A stretch of 31,901 nucleotides of DNA from SG8-41 sp035259205 (GCA_035259205.1 DATFWO010000210.1:1-31901), one strand, 5' to 3'. Shown: positions 6,955-14,654, numbered from the stretch's first letter. Translations and numbers: made by a program. Notes: a model not told the origin generated them from the sequence alone.

Positions 6955-8429
6955 ACGACACCGGTCTCGCCTACCTGAGCGTCGCGGAACAGGCCGCATT
7001 GATAAAAAAGAGGGAGATCTCCCCCGTCGATCTCGTGGAGATTTATCTCGGCCGCATCGAGAAGTGGGACAGGGTCCTGCACTCGTGGATCACCGTGTGC
7101 GCCGACGCGGCACGCAGGCAGGCACGACAGACGGAATCCGAAATCGCCGCCGGCCGCTACCTCGGTCCCCTGCATGGGATCCCTTTTGGCGCCAAGGATC
7201 AGATCGCCACGGGCGACGTGCCCACCACGATGGCATCGGTGATCCAGCCCGACTTCGGCGACGGCATGACCGCAACGGCGGTGCAGAAGCTCCAGGACGC
7301 CGGCGCGATCCTCCTCGGCAAGAACAACCTGCACGAGTTCGGGAAGGGCAGCTCCGTAAACTTCCACTACGGAGAGCCGAAGAATCCGTGGAACATCGCC
7401 TACGAGCCGTCCCATTCCTCGACCGGTTCCGGCATCAGCGTCGCAGCCGGGCTGGTCTCGGTCGCGCTCGGCGAAGATACCGGGGGCTCCATTCGCGGCC
7501 CCGCCTGGGCGAACGGCGTGGTCGGCGTGCGCCCGACGTTCGGCAGGGTGAGCCGTCACGGCGGCATCATGTACGCCTGGACCCAGGACACCATAGGCCC
7601 GCTGACTCGCACCGTTGCGGACAACGCCTTGGTGCTTCAGGCCATCGCCGGCCACGACCCCAAGGATCCGCTCTCGAGCACCCGGCCCGTCCCGGAGTAC
7701 GGACGGCACCTCACGCCGGATCTGAAGGGCATGAAGCTCGGGCTCGTGCGCGAGATGTCGGTCGGCCAGACGTTGCATCCAGAGGTCGAGCGCATGCTCG
7801 GTGCGGCGCTTGCGGTGCTGAGGGCCCTCGGCGCAACGGTGGAGGAGGTTTCGCTGCCGCGCGCGAAATTCGCGGTACCGCTCCAGTTTCTCACTTCGGA
7901 CCCGGACGTCGCCGCCGTGTTCTTGCGCAAATGGCTGAAGAAGCACTGGAACAAGTTCGACGTCGGCACCCGCACGCGCATCGCCGCGGCGGCGCTCGTC
8001 CCGGCCATCGTGTATGCCCGCGCGATGCGCGCCCGCGCGCTGGTTCGCAACGAGATCCTGGGCGCGTTCCGGAGCTACGATGCGCTGCTGGCGCTCATGA
8101 ATTTCGTGCCGCCGCTCAGGCTCCAGGAATCGGTCGAGAAGATCGAGTCGAGGGAGGACGTGGCGAGCCGGATGTTCAAGTCCCGCCGCATGTGCACCTA
8201 TCCCTTCAGCATTGCGAACGTCCCCGCCCTCTCGGTCCCGTCCGGCTTCACCGCCGACGGGGTGCCGATGTCGATACAGATCGCGGCCCGGCCTTTTGAC
8301 GAGACCACGATGTATCGCGTGGCCCACGCCTACGAGCAGGCCACCGGATGGCACTTGCGCCATCCCGATCTCGAGAAAACCGTCGGTCCGGCCCTGCAGA
8401 CGGCGGACGCGCAACTCACAGGAGCGTAG
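6951..8429 (+). CDS. Amidase signature-family hydrolase (AtzE/GatA-like)
   Basis: This 492-residue amidase carries the Ser-cisSer-Lys triad: Lys82 (FGAKDQI), cis-Ser156 (in SHSSTGS) and nucleophile Ser180 (GEDTGGSIRGPA). The usual glycine-rich GGSSGGS segment reads SHSSTGS, a visible departure close to the active site. The family hydrolyses carboxylic amides, including carboxybiuret (AtzE), indoleacetamide and glutamine within GatCAB. Immediately downstream is a 64-residue GatC/AtzG-like gene, so this enzyme probably works as an A-C type complex. No signal peptide, so cytoplasmic. The start overlaps the repressor stop by 4 bases. GatA of the tRNA amidotransferase is less likely, because no gatB is present and the context is catabolic. 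Substrate is unknown. Confidence 0.88.
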   Translation: MNDTGLAYLSVAEQAALIKKREISPVDLVEIYLGRIEKWDRVLHSWITVCADAARRQARQTESEIAAGRYLGPLHGIPFGAKDQIATGDVPTTMASVIQPDFGDGMTATAVQKLQDAGAILLGKNNLHEFGKGSSVNFHYGEPKNPWNIAYEPSHSSTGSGISVAAGLVSVALGEDTGGSIRGPAWANGVVGVRPTFGRVSRHGGIMYAWTQDTIGPLTRTVADNALVLQAIAGHDPKDPLSSTRPVPEYGRHLTPDLKGMKLGLVREMSVGQTLHPEVERMLGAALAVLRALGATVEEVSLPRAKFAVPLQFLTSDPDVAAVFLRKWLKKHWNKFDVGTRTRIAAAALVPAIVYARAMRARALVRNEILGAFRSYDALLALMNFVPPLRLQESVEKIESREDVASRMFKSRRMCTYPFSIANVPALSVPSGFTADGVPMSIQIAARPFDETTMYRVAHAYEQATGWHLRHPDLEKTVGPALQTADAQLTGA

Positions 8430-8431
8430 CA

Positions 8432-8626
8432 ATGGAGCTCACCACGGACGACGTTCGCAACCTGGCGAAGACGATCGGCCTCGAGATCCCGGATGCCGAT
8501 CTCAACACGGTCGCGCTGCGCCTTTCCGGCCTGCTCGCGCTGATGGACGAAGTGGAAAAGGCGCTCGGTGACGAGATGGACAAGGTCGATCCGATTCCGC
8601 CCGTCTATCCGCGCGAGGACTTCTGA
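8432..8626 (+). CDS. GatC/AtzG-like small amidase subunit
   Basis: This 64-residue protein begins at the ATG at 8432, two bases after the amidase stop, with CAGGAG 7 bases upstream. It has the length and pattern of AtzG/GatC accessory subunits: an N-terminal helix (TTDDVRNLAKTIGLEI), a second helix with leucines (LSGLLALMDEVEKAL) and a C-terminal tail with proline and acidic residues (PIPPVYPREDF). Such proteins wrap around and stabilise the amidase partner. In the cyanuric acid pathway AtzG is required by the carboxybiuret hydrolase AtzE. The pairing with the preceding amidase is strong context evidence. Alternative: a stand-alone GatC, unlikely here. Confidence 0.8.
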   Translation: MELTTDDVRNLAKTIGLEIPDADLNTVALRLSGLLALMDEVEKALGDEMDKVDPIPPVYPREDF

Positions 8627-8649
8627 ACGGTGCTTCCCGGGTTGCGGCC

Positions 8650-11334
8650 ATGCACCGGAGGTCCTTGATCGACTTGCAGGCCACGCTGCGCGAGCTGGCG
8701 GTCGGGGGCGCCACGTACCGCTACTACAGCCTCGCCGCGGCATCGCAGGCCGCAGGGCTCGACGGGCTCGCGCGGCTGCCGTTCTCGCTGCGCATACTCG
8801 CGGAGAACCTGCTGCGGCATGGCAAGGATGCTACGGAGCTCGCCGGCAGGCTCGCCGCCCTCGCCCGCGGCGAGCGCGGCTTCGAGATTCCGTTCCGACC
8901 GGCGCGCGTCCTGCTGCAGGATCTCCTCGGCGTGCCGGTGATGGTCGATTTCGCCGCGCTGCGCGAGGCGGTCGCGGCGGCGGGCGGCGATCCGTTCGAT
9001 GTCAACCCCGCGATACCCGTCGATTTCGTGATCGACCACTCGATCATTGCGGATGTCGCAGGAGCGAGCGACGCGCAGCGGCGCAACGTCGAGATCGAAT
9101 ACGCGCGCAACCGCGAGCGGTTCGCGTTCCTGGCGTGGTGCCAGAATGCGTTCCGTAACTTCCGGGTCGTGCCGCCGGACAGCGGTATCGTTCACCAGAT
9201 CAACGTCGAGCGCCTCGCGCGGGTTGCCTGGACGCAGCGGCTGAACGGCGAGGATCTCGTCTGCCCCGACACCCTGGTCTGCAACGACAGCCACGCGACG
9301 ATGGTAAACGGCATCGGCGTGCTTGGGTGGGGCGTCGGCGGCATCGAAGCCGAAGCGGCCATGCTGGGTCGCCCCCTTTCCATGCGCGTGCCGGAAGTGC
9401 TCGGCATACGCGTTACCGGGGAGCTGCCGGCGGGCGCTACCGCGACCGATCTCGTTCTTACCATCGCCGAGCGTCTGCGCAATGTCGGGGTCGTCGGGAA
9501 ATTCGTGGAGTTCCACGGTGCCGGCCTCGAGGCGCTGCCCGTGGCCGACCGCGCGACGATCGCGAACATGGCGCCGGAATACGGGGCGACCTGCGTCTTC
9601 TTTCCGGTCGATCAAAAGTGCATCGATTACCTGGCGCTCACCGGGCGCGATGCCGCGACTGTCGGAATCGCCGCGGCCTGCATGAAGGCGCTGGGGCTGT
9701 GGCGCGATGCCGGCACGGCGACGCCGCGTTTCGACGCCGACGTTGAACTCGACCTTGCTGCGGTCGAGCGCTCGCTCGCCGGCCCGCGCCGGCCGCAGCA
9801 GCGCGTGGCGCTCGCGAAAGTGGCCCGCGGATTCGCCTCCGAGCTGTCGACGCTCGCCCGCGACGCTCGCAGCACTTGCGCGCGCGTCCCGGTCGCAGGC
9901 CGGGATTACACACTGGGCGATGGCGATGTCGTAATAGCGGCGATCACGAGCTGCACCAACACCTCCAATCCGGCGAACATGATTGCCGCAGGGCTGCTCG
10001 CGCGTAACGCCGCCGCGCGCGGGCTGACGCCCCGCCCCTGGGTGAAAACCTCCTTCGCTCCCGGCTCCAAGGCAGTCGTGGAATACTTGCGGCGCGCCGG
10101 CCTCGATACTCCGCTCGAGGCGCTCGGCTTTCACCTTGTAGGGTTCGGCTGCACCACCTGCAACGGCAACTCGGGGCCGCTCGCGCCGGAAATCGAGGCT
10201 GCGATCAGGACCGGGCAGCTCGTTGCGGCGGCGGTGCTCTCCGGCAACCGCAATTTCGAGGGACGCGTGCATCCGCTCGCCCGCGCAGCCTATCTCGCTT
10301 CGCCCGCACTCGTGGTCGCCTACGCCATCGCGGGCCGCGTCACGCTCGACTTGGAAGCCGAGCCGCTCGGCATTGACCGTCGCGGCGATTCCGTATGGCT
10401 GTGCGATGTGTGGCCGTCCGCGGAGGATCTCGCCAGAACGCTGGCCGCGTGCGTGACGCCCGATGTCTATCGCTCGAGCTTCGAGGGGCTCTTCGAAGGC
10501 GCGCCCGAGTGGCAAGCGCTGCGCGGCGCATCGAGCGCGCTCTTTCCATGGCGGCAAGACAGCACGTTCCTGCGCCGGCCGCCGTTTTTCGAGGGCCTGT
10601 CACGCGAGCCCTCGCGGATCACGGAGCTCGGAGGCATGCGTCCGCTGGCGATCCTGGGCGACATGGTCACGACCGACCACCTCTCGCCCAACAACACGAT
10701 CGCTCCGGACAGCGTGGCGGCACGGTATCTGACAGAGCGCGGCGTGGCCGCCGCGGACTTCCAGACCTACGGCTTTCGCCGCGGCAATCACGAGATGGCA
10801 TTGCGCGGAACATTCGCCTCCTCGCGGCTGAAAAACGCCATGACGCCCCGCGAGGAAGGCCCGTATACGCGACTCGAGCCCGACGGCACCGTCATGCCGA
10901 TTTTCGACGCGGCGCAGGTCTATCGCAGCCGCGGCGTGCCGCTCATCCTGATCGCCGGGCGTGAATACGGGGCCGGCTCCTCGCGCGATTGGGCGGCCAA
11001 GGGCCCGGCGCTGCTCGGCGTGCGCGCAGTCGTGGCCGAGAGCTTCGAGCGGATACACCGCTCGAACCTCGTAGGCATGGGTATCCTGCCGCTCGAGCTA
11101 CGGGGCACCCGCCGGGAGGATCTGCAGCTGGACGGGACGGAAACCTTCGACGTGGCCGGCCTCGACGACGATCTGCAGGCTCAGGCGGCGCTCTCCTTGC
11201 GCGTGCGCCGCTCGACCGGCAGCATGGATCAATTTGCCGTGACCTGCCGCATCGATACCGACGAGGAGCTTCTGTACTACCGCCACGGCGGCATCCTGCC
11301 GTACGTGTACCGCGAGCTCGTCTCACAAATCTAA
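8650..11334 (+). CDS. acnA: Aconitase-family hydratase (AcnA type)
   Basis: This 894-residue protein has the full AcnA/IRP architecture: N-terminal domains 1-3 (about 1-530), a linker, and the C-terminal swivel domain (about 640-880) with GSSRDWAAKG and SFERIHRSNLVGMG. The [4Fe-4S] ligands Cys435 (ITSCTNTSNP), Cys501 and Cys504 (GFGCTTC) match the numbering known for E. coli AcnA. The residue after the last Cys is Asn (CTTCNGNSG) where canonical aconitases have Ile. I associate that Asn with the AcnD (2-methylcitrate dehydratase) branch, although the C-terminal part looks AcnA-like. The enzyme isomerises citrate or a related tricarboxylate. It follows the amidase pair by 23 bases and precedes a ComA-like gene, so a specialised role is possible. 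Symbol reflects family, not proven function. Confidence 0.85.
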   Translation: MHRRSLIDLQATLRELAVGGATYRYYSLAAASQAAGLDGLARLPFSLRILAENLLRHGKDATELAGRLAALARGERGFEIPFRPARVLLQDLLGVPVMVDFAALREAVAAAGGDPFDVNPAIPVDFVIDHSIIADVAGASDAQRRNVEIEYARNRERFAFLAWCQNAFRNFRVVPPDSGIVHQINVERLARVAWTQRLNGEDLVCPDTLVCNDSHATMVNGIGVLGWGVGGIEAEAAMLGRPLSMRVPEVLGIRVTGELPAGATATDLVLTIAERLRNVGVVGKFVEFHGAGLEALPVADRATIANMAPEYGATCVFFPVDQKCIDYLALTGRDAATVGIAAACMKALGLWRDAGTATPRFDADVELDLAAVERSLAGPRRPQQRVALAKVARGFASELSTLARDARSTCARVPVAGRDYTLGDGDVVIAAITSCTNTSNPANMIAAGLLARNAAARGLTPRPWVKTSFAPGSKAVVEYLRRAGLDTPLEALGFHLVGFGCTTCNGNSGPLAPEIEAAIRTGQLVAAAVLSGNRNFEGRVHPLARAAYLASPALVVAYAIAGRVTLDLEAEPLGIDRRGDSVWLCDVWPSAEDLARTLAACVTPDVYRSSFEGLFEGAPEWQALRGASSALFPWRQDSTFLRRPPFFEGLSREPSRITELGGMRPLAILGDMVTTDHLSPNNTIAPDSVAARYLTERGVAAADFQTYGFRRGNHEMALRGTFASSRLKNAMTPREEGPYTRLEPDGTVMPIFDAAQVYRSRGVPLILIAGREYGAGSSRDWAAKGPALLGVRAVVAESFERIHRSNLVGMGILPLELRGTRREDLQLDGTETFDVAGLDDDLQAQAALSLRVRRSTGSMDQFAVTCRIDTDEELLYYRHGGILPYVYRELVSQI

Positions 11335-11351
11335 CCGGAAAGGAAACTCGA

Positions 11352-12158
11352 GTGGCTCAGAAAGCAGAACGGACGGCACACGACCCGCGGCTCGAACAAA
11401 TGGCCTTTTCCTTCGTCCGCGTCCCGCCGCGCCCGTCCAAGCCGCGGGAGCGGGGGCTCACCGTCGTTGCCGACCGCGGCATCGGAGTGGAGCGGGTGAA
11501 AGACCTGCTCGACGCCGCAGGCGAGTACATCGACTTCTTCAAGCTCGGCATCGGCGCCTACCGCCTGCAGCGCGAGGAGTTCCTGCGCCGCAAGATCGCA
11601 GTGCTGCACAAGGCGAAGGTCGCCGTGTTCTTCGCCGGGGACCTGAGCGAAGCGGCGTTCCAGCAGGGCGTCTCCCGACAGTTCTACAGGAAGGTGAAAG
11701 AGCTCGGGGCGCAGGCGGTCGAGGTCTCGAGCGCGCAGGTGACGATGTCGCTCAAGGACAAGTGCGGGCTGATCGAGCTGGCGGCTGACTGCGGGCTTAA
11801 AGTGATCGCAGAAGCCGGGCAAAAGGGCCACGAAGACTGGACCAACAGCCAGAGCTACGTGTTCGCGCAGGTCGAGGCCTACCGCAAGGCGGGCGCCTGG
11901 CGCGTGCTGGTGCAGGGCGAGGGGATCAGCGAAGGGGTGGAGGAGATGAAGGAGCAGCTCATCCTCAACCTCGTCGCGCGCTTCGACGTCGAGGATTTCA
12001 TCTTCCAGGCGAAGGACGGCAAGAGCCAGACGTGGTATATCGGCACGCTCGGCAACAACGTCAATCTCGATATCGACGATCACCAGGTGATAGACGTCGA
12101 GCTGATGCGGCGCGGCATCCGCAAGCGGGGCATCTTCGGGTTGGTGGGGTCCGCATGA
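11352..12158 (+). CDS. Phosphosulfolactate synthase (ComA)-like protein
   Basis: This 268-residue protein belongs to the (2R)-phospho-3-sulfolactate synthase family, a TIM-barrel enzyme adding sulfite to phosphoenolpyruvate. Recognisable elements are RERGLTVVADRGIG (about 29-42), YIDFFKLGIGAY (about 56-67), a GAQAVEVSSAQVTM strand, and the C-terminal GNNVNLDIDDHQVIDVE. The start is GTG at 11352, preceded by AAGGAAA at a 5-base spacing; the longer frame overlapping the aconitase gene is rejected. It follows the aconitase gene by 17 bases, so they are co-transcribed. The family makes coenzyme M precursors in methanogens and sulfolactate in some bacteria. No other sulfonate or coenzyme M gene is present here, so the reaction may differ. 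Family fairly sure, role open. Confidence 0.82.
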   Translation: MAQKAERTAHDPRLEQMAFSFVRVPPRPSKPRERGLTVVADRGIGVERVKDLLDAAGEYIDFFKLGIGAYRLQREEFLRRKIAVLHKAKVAVFFAGDLSEAAFQQGVSRQFYRKVKELGAQAVEVSSAQVTMSLKDKCGLIELAADCGLKVIAEAGQKGHEDWTNSQSYVFAQVEAYRKAGAWRVLVQGEGISEGVEEMKEQLILNLVARFDVEDFIFQAKDGKSQTWYIGTLGNNVNLDIDDHQVIDVELMRRGIRKRGIFGLVGSA

Positions 12159-12249
12159 ACGAGCTTGCCTTCAGCGCGGGCAAGCCGGGCTCCCGAGAAC
12201 GATCTTGGGTCGATATGCAGCAACGCTTGAAATCGCTCGTTCATTACTT

Positions 12250-13230
12250 ATGATTTTCGCGGTTCAAAGCTCTTCATTGATACTGTTGTGCAGCGTGATC
12301 ATTGGGCTCGCGACGCCGGGCTATGCGCAACAGTATCCGTCGCGCCCGGTGCGCTTCGTCGTGCCCTTCGCGCCCGGCGGCAGTACCGATACGCTCGCCC
12401 GGACCCTGGGAGTCAAGCTTGCCGATGCGCTCGGGCAGCAGGTCGTAGTGGATAACCGCTCCGGCGGCAACGGCAATATCGGAATGGAAATCGTGGCCAA
12501 GTCACCGCCCGATGGCTACACCATAGTGCTCGGCTACATCGCCAATCTCGCCATCGCCCCCAGCCTTTACAGCAAGCTGCCCTTCGATCCGATCAGGGAC
12601 TACGAGCCGGTCACGCAGCTTGCCAGCTCGCCCAATGTGCTGACCGCGCACCCTTCGGTGCCGGCCAGGAGTCTCAAGGAGTTGATCGCGCTCGCAAAGG
12701 CGAAGCCCGGTCAGGTGAGCTTCGCCTCGACCGGCGTCGCGAGCGTCGGGCATCTCACCGGCGAGCTGCTCAACAGTCTCGCCGGAATGAAGATGACCCA
12801 CGTACCGTACAAGGGCGGCGGCCAGGCGATCATCGACCTGTTGGGCGGTCACGTGCAGGCCATGTTCAGCGGTTTCACCGCGGCGATGCCTCACATCAAG
12901 GCCGGGAAGATCAGGGCGCTGGCGGTCACGGGGGCCACGCGCTCGCCCGCGCTGGCCGACGTCCCGACCATCGCGGAGCAGGGGTTTCCAGGCGTCGAAG
13001 CGACCGCATGGTACGGCGTGCTGTTGCCCGCCAGGACGCCTCGCACCATCGTTACCCGCCTGCACGACGAGACCGTGAAGGCCCTCCACTTTCAGGACGT
13101 GAAGGAACGGCTGGATGGCCTGGGCTTCGAGATCGTGGGCTCGACGCCCGAGCAATTCGGCGCCTACATCAAGTCCGAGATCGGGAAGTGGGAGAAGGTG
13201 GTCAAGGCGTCGGGAGCCAAGCCTGACTGA
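12250..13230 (+). CDS. Bug/TctC-family periplasmic binding protein
   Basis: This 326-residue receptor is assigned to the ATG at 12250, giving a clean signal peptide (hydrophobic SLILLCSVIIGLATPGYA, cleavage before QQYP). A TTG 45 bases upstream is possible but adds an unsuitable leader. No clear ribosome site is seen. The mature part starts YPSRPVRFVVPFAPGGSTDT, with PDGYTI, HVPYKGGG and VPTIAEQGFPG. The APGGSTDT opening marks it as a different subgroup from the two PSSPGSGVDI receptors. It lies 91 bases after the ComA-like gene and ahead of another Bug gene, on the same strand. It probably delivers a small carboxylate to a transporter encoded elsewhere. Confidence 0.87.
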   Translation: MIFAVQSSSLILLCSVIIGLATPGYAQQYPSRPVRFVVPFAPGGSTDTLARTLGVKLADALGQQVVVDNRSGGNGNIGMEIVAKSPPDGYTIVLGYIANLAIAPSLYSKLPFDPIRDYEPVTQLASSPNVLTAHPSVPARSLKELIALAKAKPGQVSFASTGVASVGHLTGELLNSLAGMKMTHVPYKGGGQAIIDLLGGHVQAMFSGFTAAMPHIKAGKIRALAVTGATRSPALADVPTIAEQGFPGVEATAWYGVLLPARTPRTIVTRLHDETVKALHFQDVKERLDGLGFEIVGSTPEQFGAYIKSEIGKWEKVVKASGAKPD

Positions 13231-13237
13231 AAGTAAA

Positions 13238-13258
13238 GTGACGAGTGACGGGTGACGG
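13238..13258 (+). repeat. GTGACGG heptamer array (3 units)
   Basis: GTGACGA, GTGACGG, GTGACGG follow the stop codon of the preceding Bug gene by 7 bases. The last unit contains a GTG at 13252 that opens the reading frame of the next Bug gene. That GTG is probably not the real start, because a better ATG lies at 13300. Confidence 0.7.
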
Positions 13259-13299
13259 ATCTTGAACATCTTCCTGCCGCCTCGAGAGGTGCGTCGTTG

Positions 13300-14268
13300 A
13301 TGGCGGGTGCGTTGAGTTGCCTCATCGGTGCCAACATCGCCGCGACTGCGACATTTGCACACGCCCAGAGCTATCCCGCGAAGCCGGTGCGGCTGATCAC
13401 GCCGTCGTCGCCTGGCAGCGGCGTCGATATTGTGGCCCGCTTCGTCGGACAGAAGCTGTCGGAGACCACCGGCCAGCAGTTCATCATAGACAATCGTGCG
13501 GGTGCCGGCGCGAATCTCGGGGCTGAAATCGCAGCCAAGGCGGGACCCGACGGATATACCCTGTTTCTCGGCACCCCGGCCCATGCCATCAACCCGAGCC
13601 TCTACCGGCGGCTCGCCTACGATATCGTTCGCGACTTCGCCCCCATCAGCCTGCTCACCACCGGCTATTACGTCGTCGTGGTGAACCCGGCGCTGCCGGC
13701 GAAGAACGTCAAGGAACTGATAGCGCTGGCCAGGGCCAAACCCGGCCAGCTCAACTTCGCTTCTGCGGGCACCGGCAACGCCACGCACCTCGCCGGCGAG
13801 CTCTTCAAGTCGCTCGCTCAGGTGAATCTCGTTCACGTCCCTTACAAGGGCTCCGGTCCCGCGCTGACCGACCTGCTCGGCGGGCAGGTGCAATTGATGT
13901 TCTCCAACCTTACCGCCGCCATGCCTCATATCAAATCGGGCAAGCTCCGCGCGCTCGCGGTGACCGGCGAGCACAGGGCTCAGAGCGCGCCTGATATACC
14001 GACCGCAATCGAAAGCGGGGTGAAGGGATATTCCGTCACGTCGTGGTATGGACTGCTCGCGCCCGCCCGCACCCCGCAGGCGATCATCGACCGGCTCAAC
14101 GCCGAGGTCGGCAAGGTCATGCGCCTCGGCGACATGAAGGAGCGCCTCTCGGGAGAGGGCGCGGAGCCCGCTCCCGGCACGGCGACGGAGTTCGCCACGC
14201 TCATCAGGAGCGAAATCGCAAAATGGGCCCAGGTCATCAAGAGCGCGGGCCTCGCCGGTACCGAATAG
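13300..14268 (+). CDS. Bug/TctC-family periplasmic binding protein
   Basis: This 322-residue receptor is assigned to the ATG at 13300, giving the signal peptide MAGALSCLIGANIAATATFA with cleavage near AHA-QSYP. GAGAGGT lies about 11 bases upstream. The open frame starts earlier, at a GTG within a heptamer array (13252), but that leader lacks signal-peptide character. Motifs: YPAKPVRLITPSSPGSGVDI, PDGYTLFLGTPAHAINPSLY, HVPYKGSGPAL. It is the close paralogue of the Bug gene at 393-1439, with the same PSSPGSGVDIVAR and GTPAHAIN signatures. The two lie in the same orientation about 12.9 kb apart. It likely shares a ligand class with that protein. The last receptor of the rightward arm. Confidence 0.88.
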   Translation: MAGALSCLIGANIAATATFAHAQSYPAKPVRLITPSSPGSGVDIVARFVGQKLSETTGQQFIIDNRAGAGANLGAEIAAKAGPDGYTLFLGTPAHAINPSLYRRLAYDIVRDFAPISLLTTGYYVVVVNPALPAKNVKELIALARAKPGQLNFASAGTGNATHLAGELFKSLAQVNLVHVPYKGSGPALTDLLGGQVQLMFSNLTAAMPHIKSGKLRALAVTGEHRAQSAPDIPTAIESGVKGYSVTSWYGLLAPARTPQAIIDRLNAEVGKVMRLGDMKERLSGEGAEPAPGTATEFATLIRSEIAKWAQVIKSAGLAGTE

Positions 14269-14624
14269 AGCTGCTGCTCGTGTTCGGCTGTGCGGCCGGC
14301 GCGGCGCTTGCGCACGAGCCTCCCGCCGCCGCAGGAACGGCGAAAACGATCACCTTGCCGGCGCGAGAGTTCCACGAGGAATGCCTGCAGCTTGCCGCGC
14401 GGCAGCGCATCGAGTATTCCTTTCGCAGCCGCACGCCGGTGGAGTTCAACATCCACTATCACCGGGACGGCAAGATCCGCTATCCGGTTCGAAGAAAAGC
14501 CGTTACTGGGCTTTCCGGCAGCTACCTGCCGCAGCGAGCTGACGGCTATTGTCTGATGTGGCGCAACACGCAGGGCACGACTGCGGAGCTGAGCTACCGA
14601 TTCGCGACCACCGAATCGAAATGA
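14223..14624 (+). CDS. Small secreted protein, possibly GOLD/beta-sandwich-like
   Basis: This 133-residue product starts at an ATG inside the end of the preceding Bug gene (46-base overlap), with AGGAG about 12 bases upstream. It has a basic n-region, a hydrophobic core (ELLLVFGCAAGAALA) and a cleavage site before HEPPA, so it should be exported; the Cys in the core could even be a lipobox, but this is weak. The mature part has two cysteines (FHEECLQL and YCLMWRN) and alternating strands (EYSFRSRTPVEFNIHYH, ELSYRF). Paired Cys within a beta-rich domain resemble the GOLD/p24 fold, but this is a pattern impression only. Family not recognised. The start is uncertain; no shorter ATG gives a signal peptide. 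Confidence 0.5.
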   Translation: MGPGHQERGPRRYRIELLLVFGCAAGAALAHEPPAAAGTAKTITLPAREFHEECLQLAARQRIEYSFRSRTPVEFNIHYHRDGKIRYPVRRKAVTGLSGSYLPQRADGYCLMWRNTQGTTAELSYRFATTESK

Positions 14625-14640
14625 TTGCATGTTGGTGCTA

Positions 14641-14654
14641 TTGACATGGATCAA
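14641..14654 (+). promoter_or_regulatory. FNR/ANR-type box upstream of narK
   Basis: TTGACATGGATCAA matches the FNR consensus TTGAT-N4-ATCAA at nine of ten positions. It ends 66 bases before the narK start, in the 96-bp gap after the small secreted protein gene. Anaerobic activation of nar operons by FNR-family regulators is well established, and this site is placed for it. Confidence 0.8.

Noticed and set aside
8605..10557. 650-codon antisense open frame opposite the aconitase gene
   Set aside because: The plus strand carries all aconitase motifs; the antisense translation is Arg-rich with no family resemblance.
393..14268. Composite transposon flanked by the two Bug paralogues
   Set aside because: No transposase, terminal inverted repeats or target duplications were seen, and the paralogues are too diverged to be recent flanking copies.
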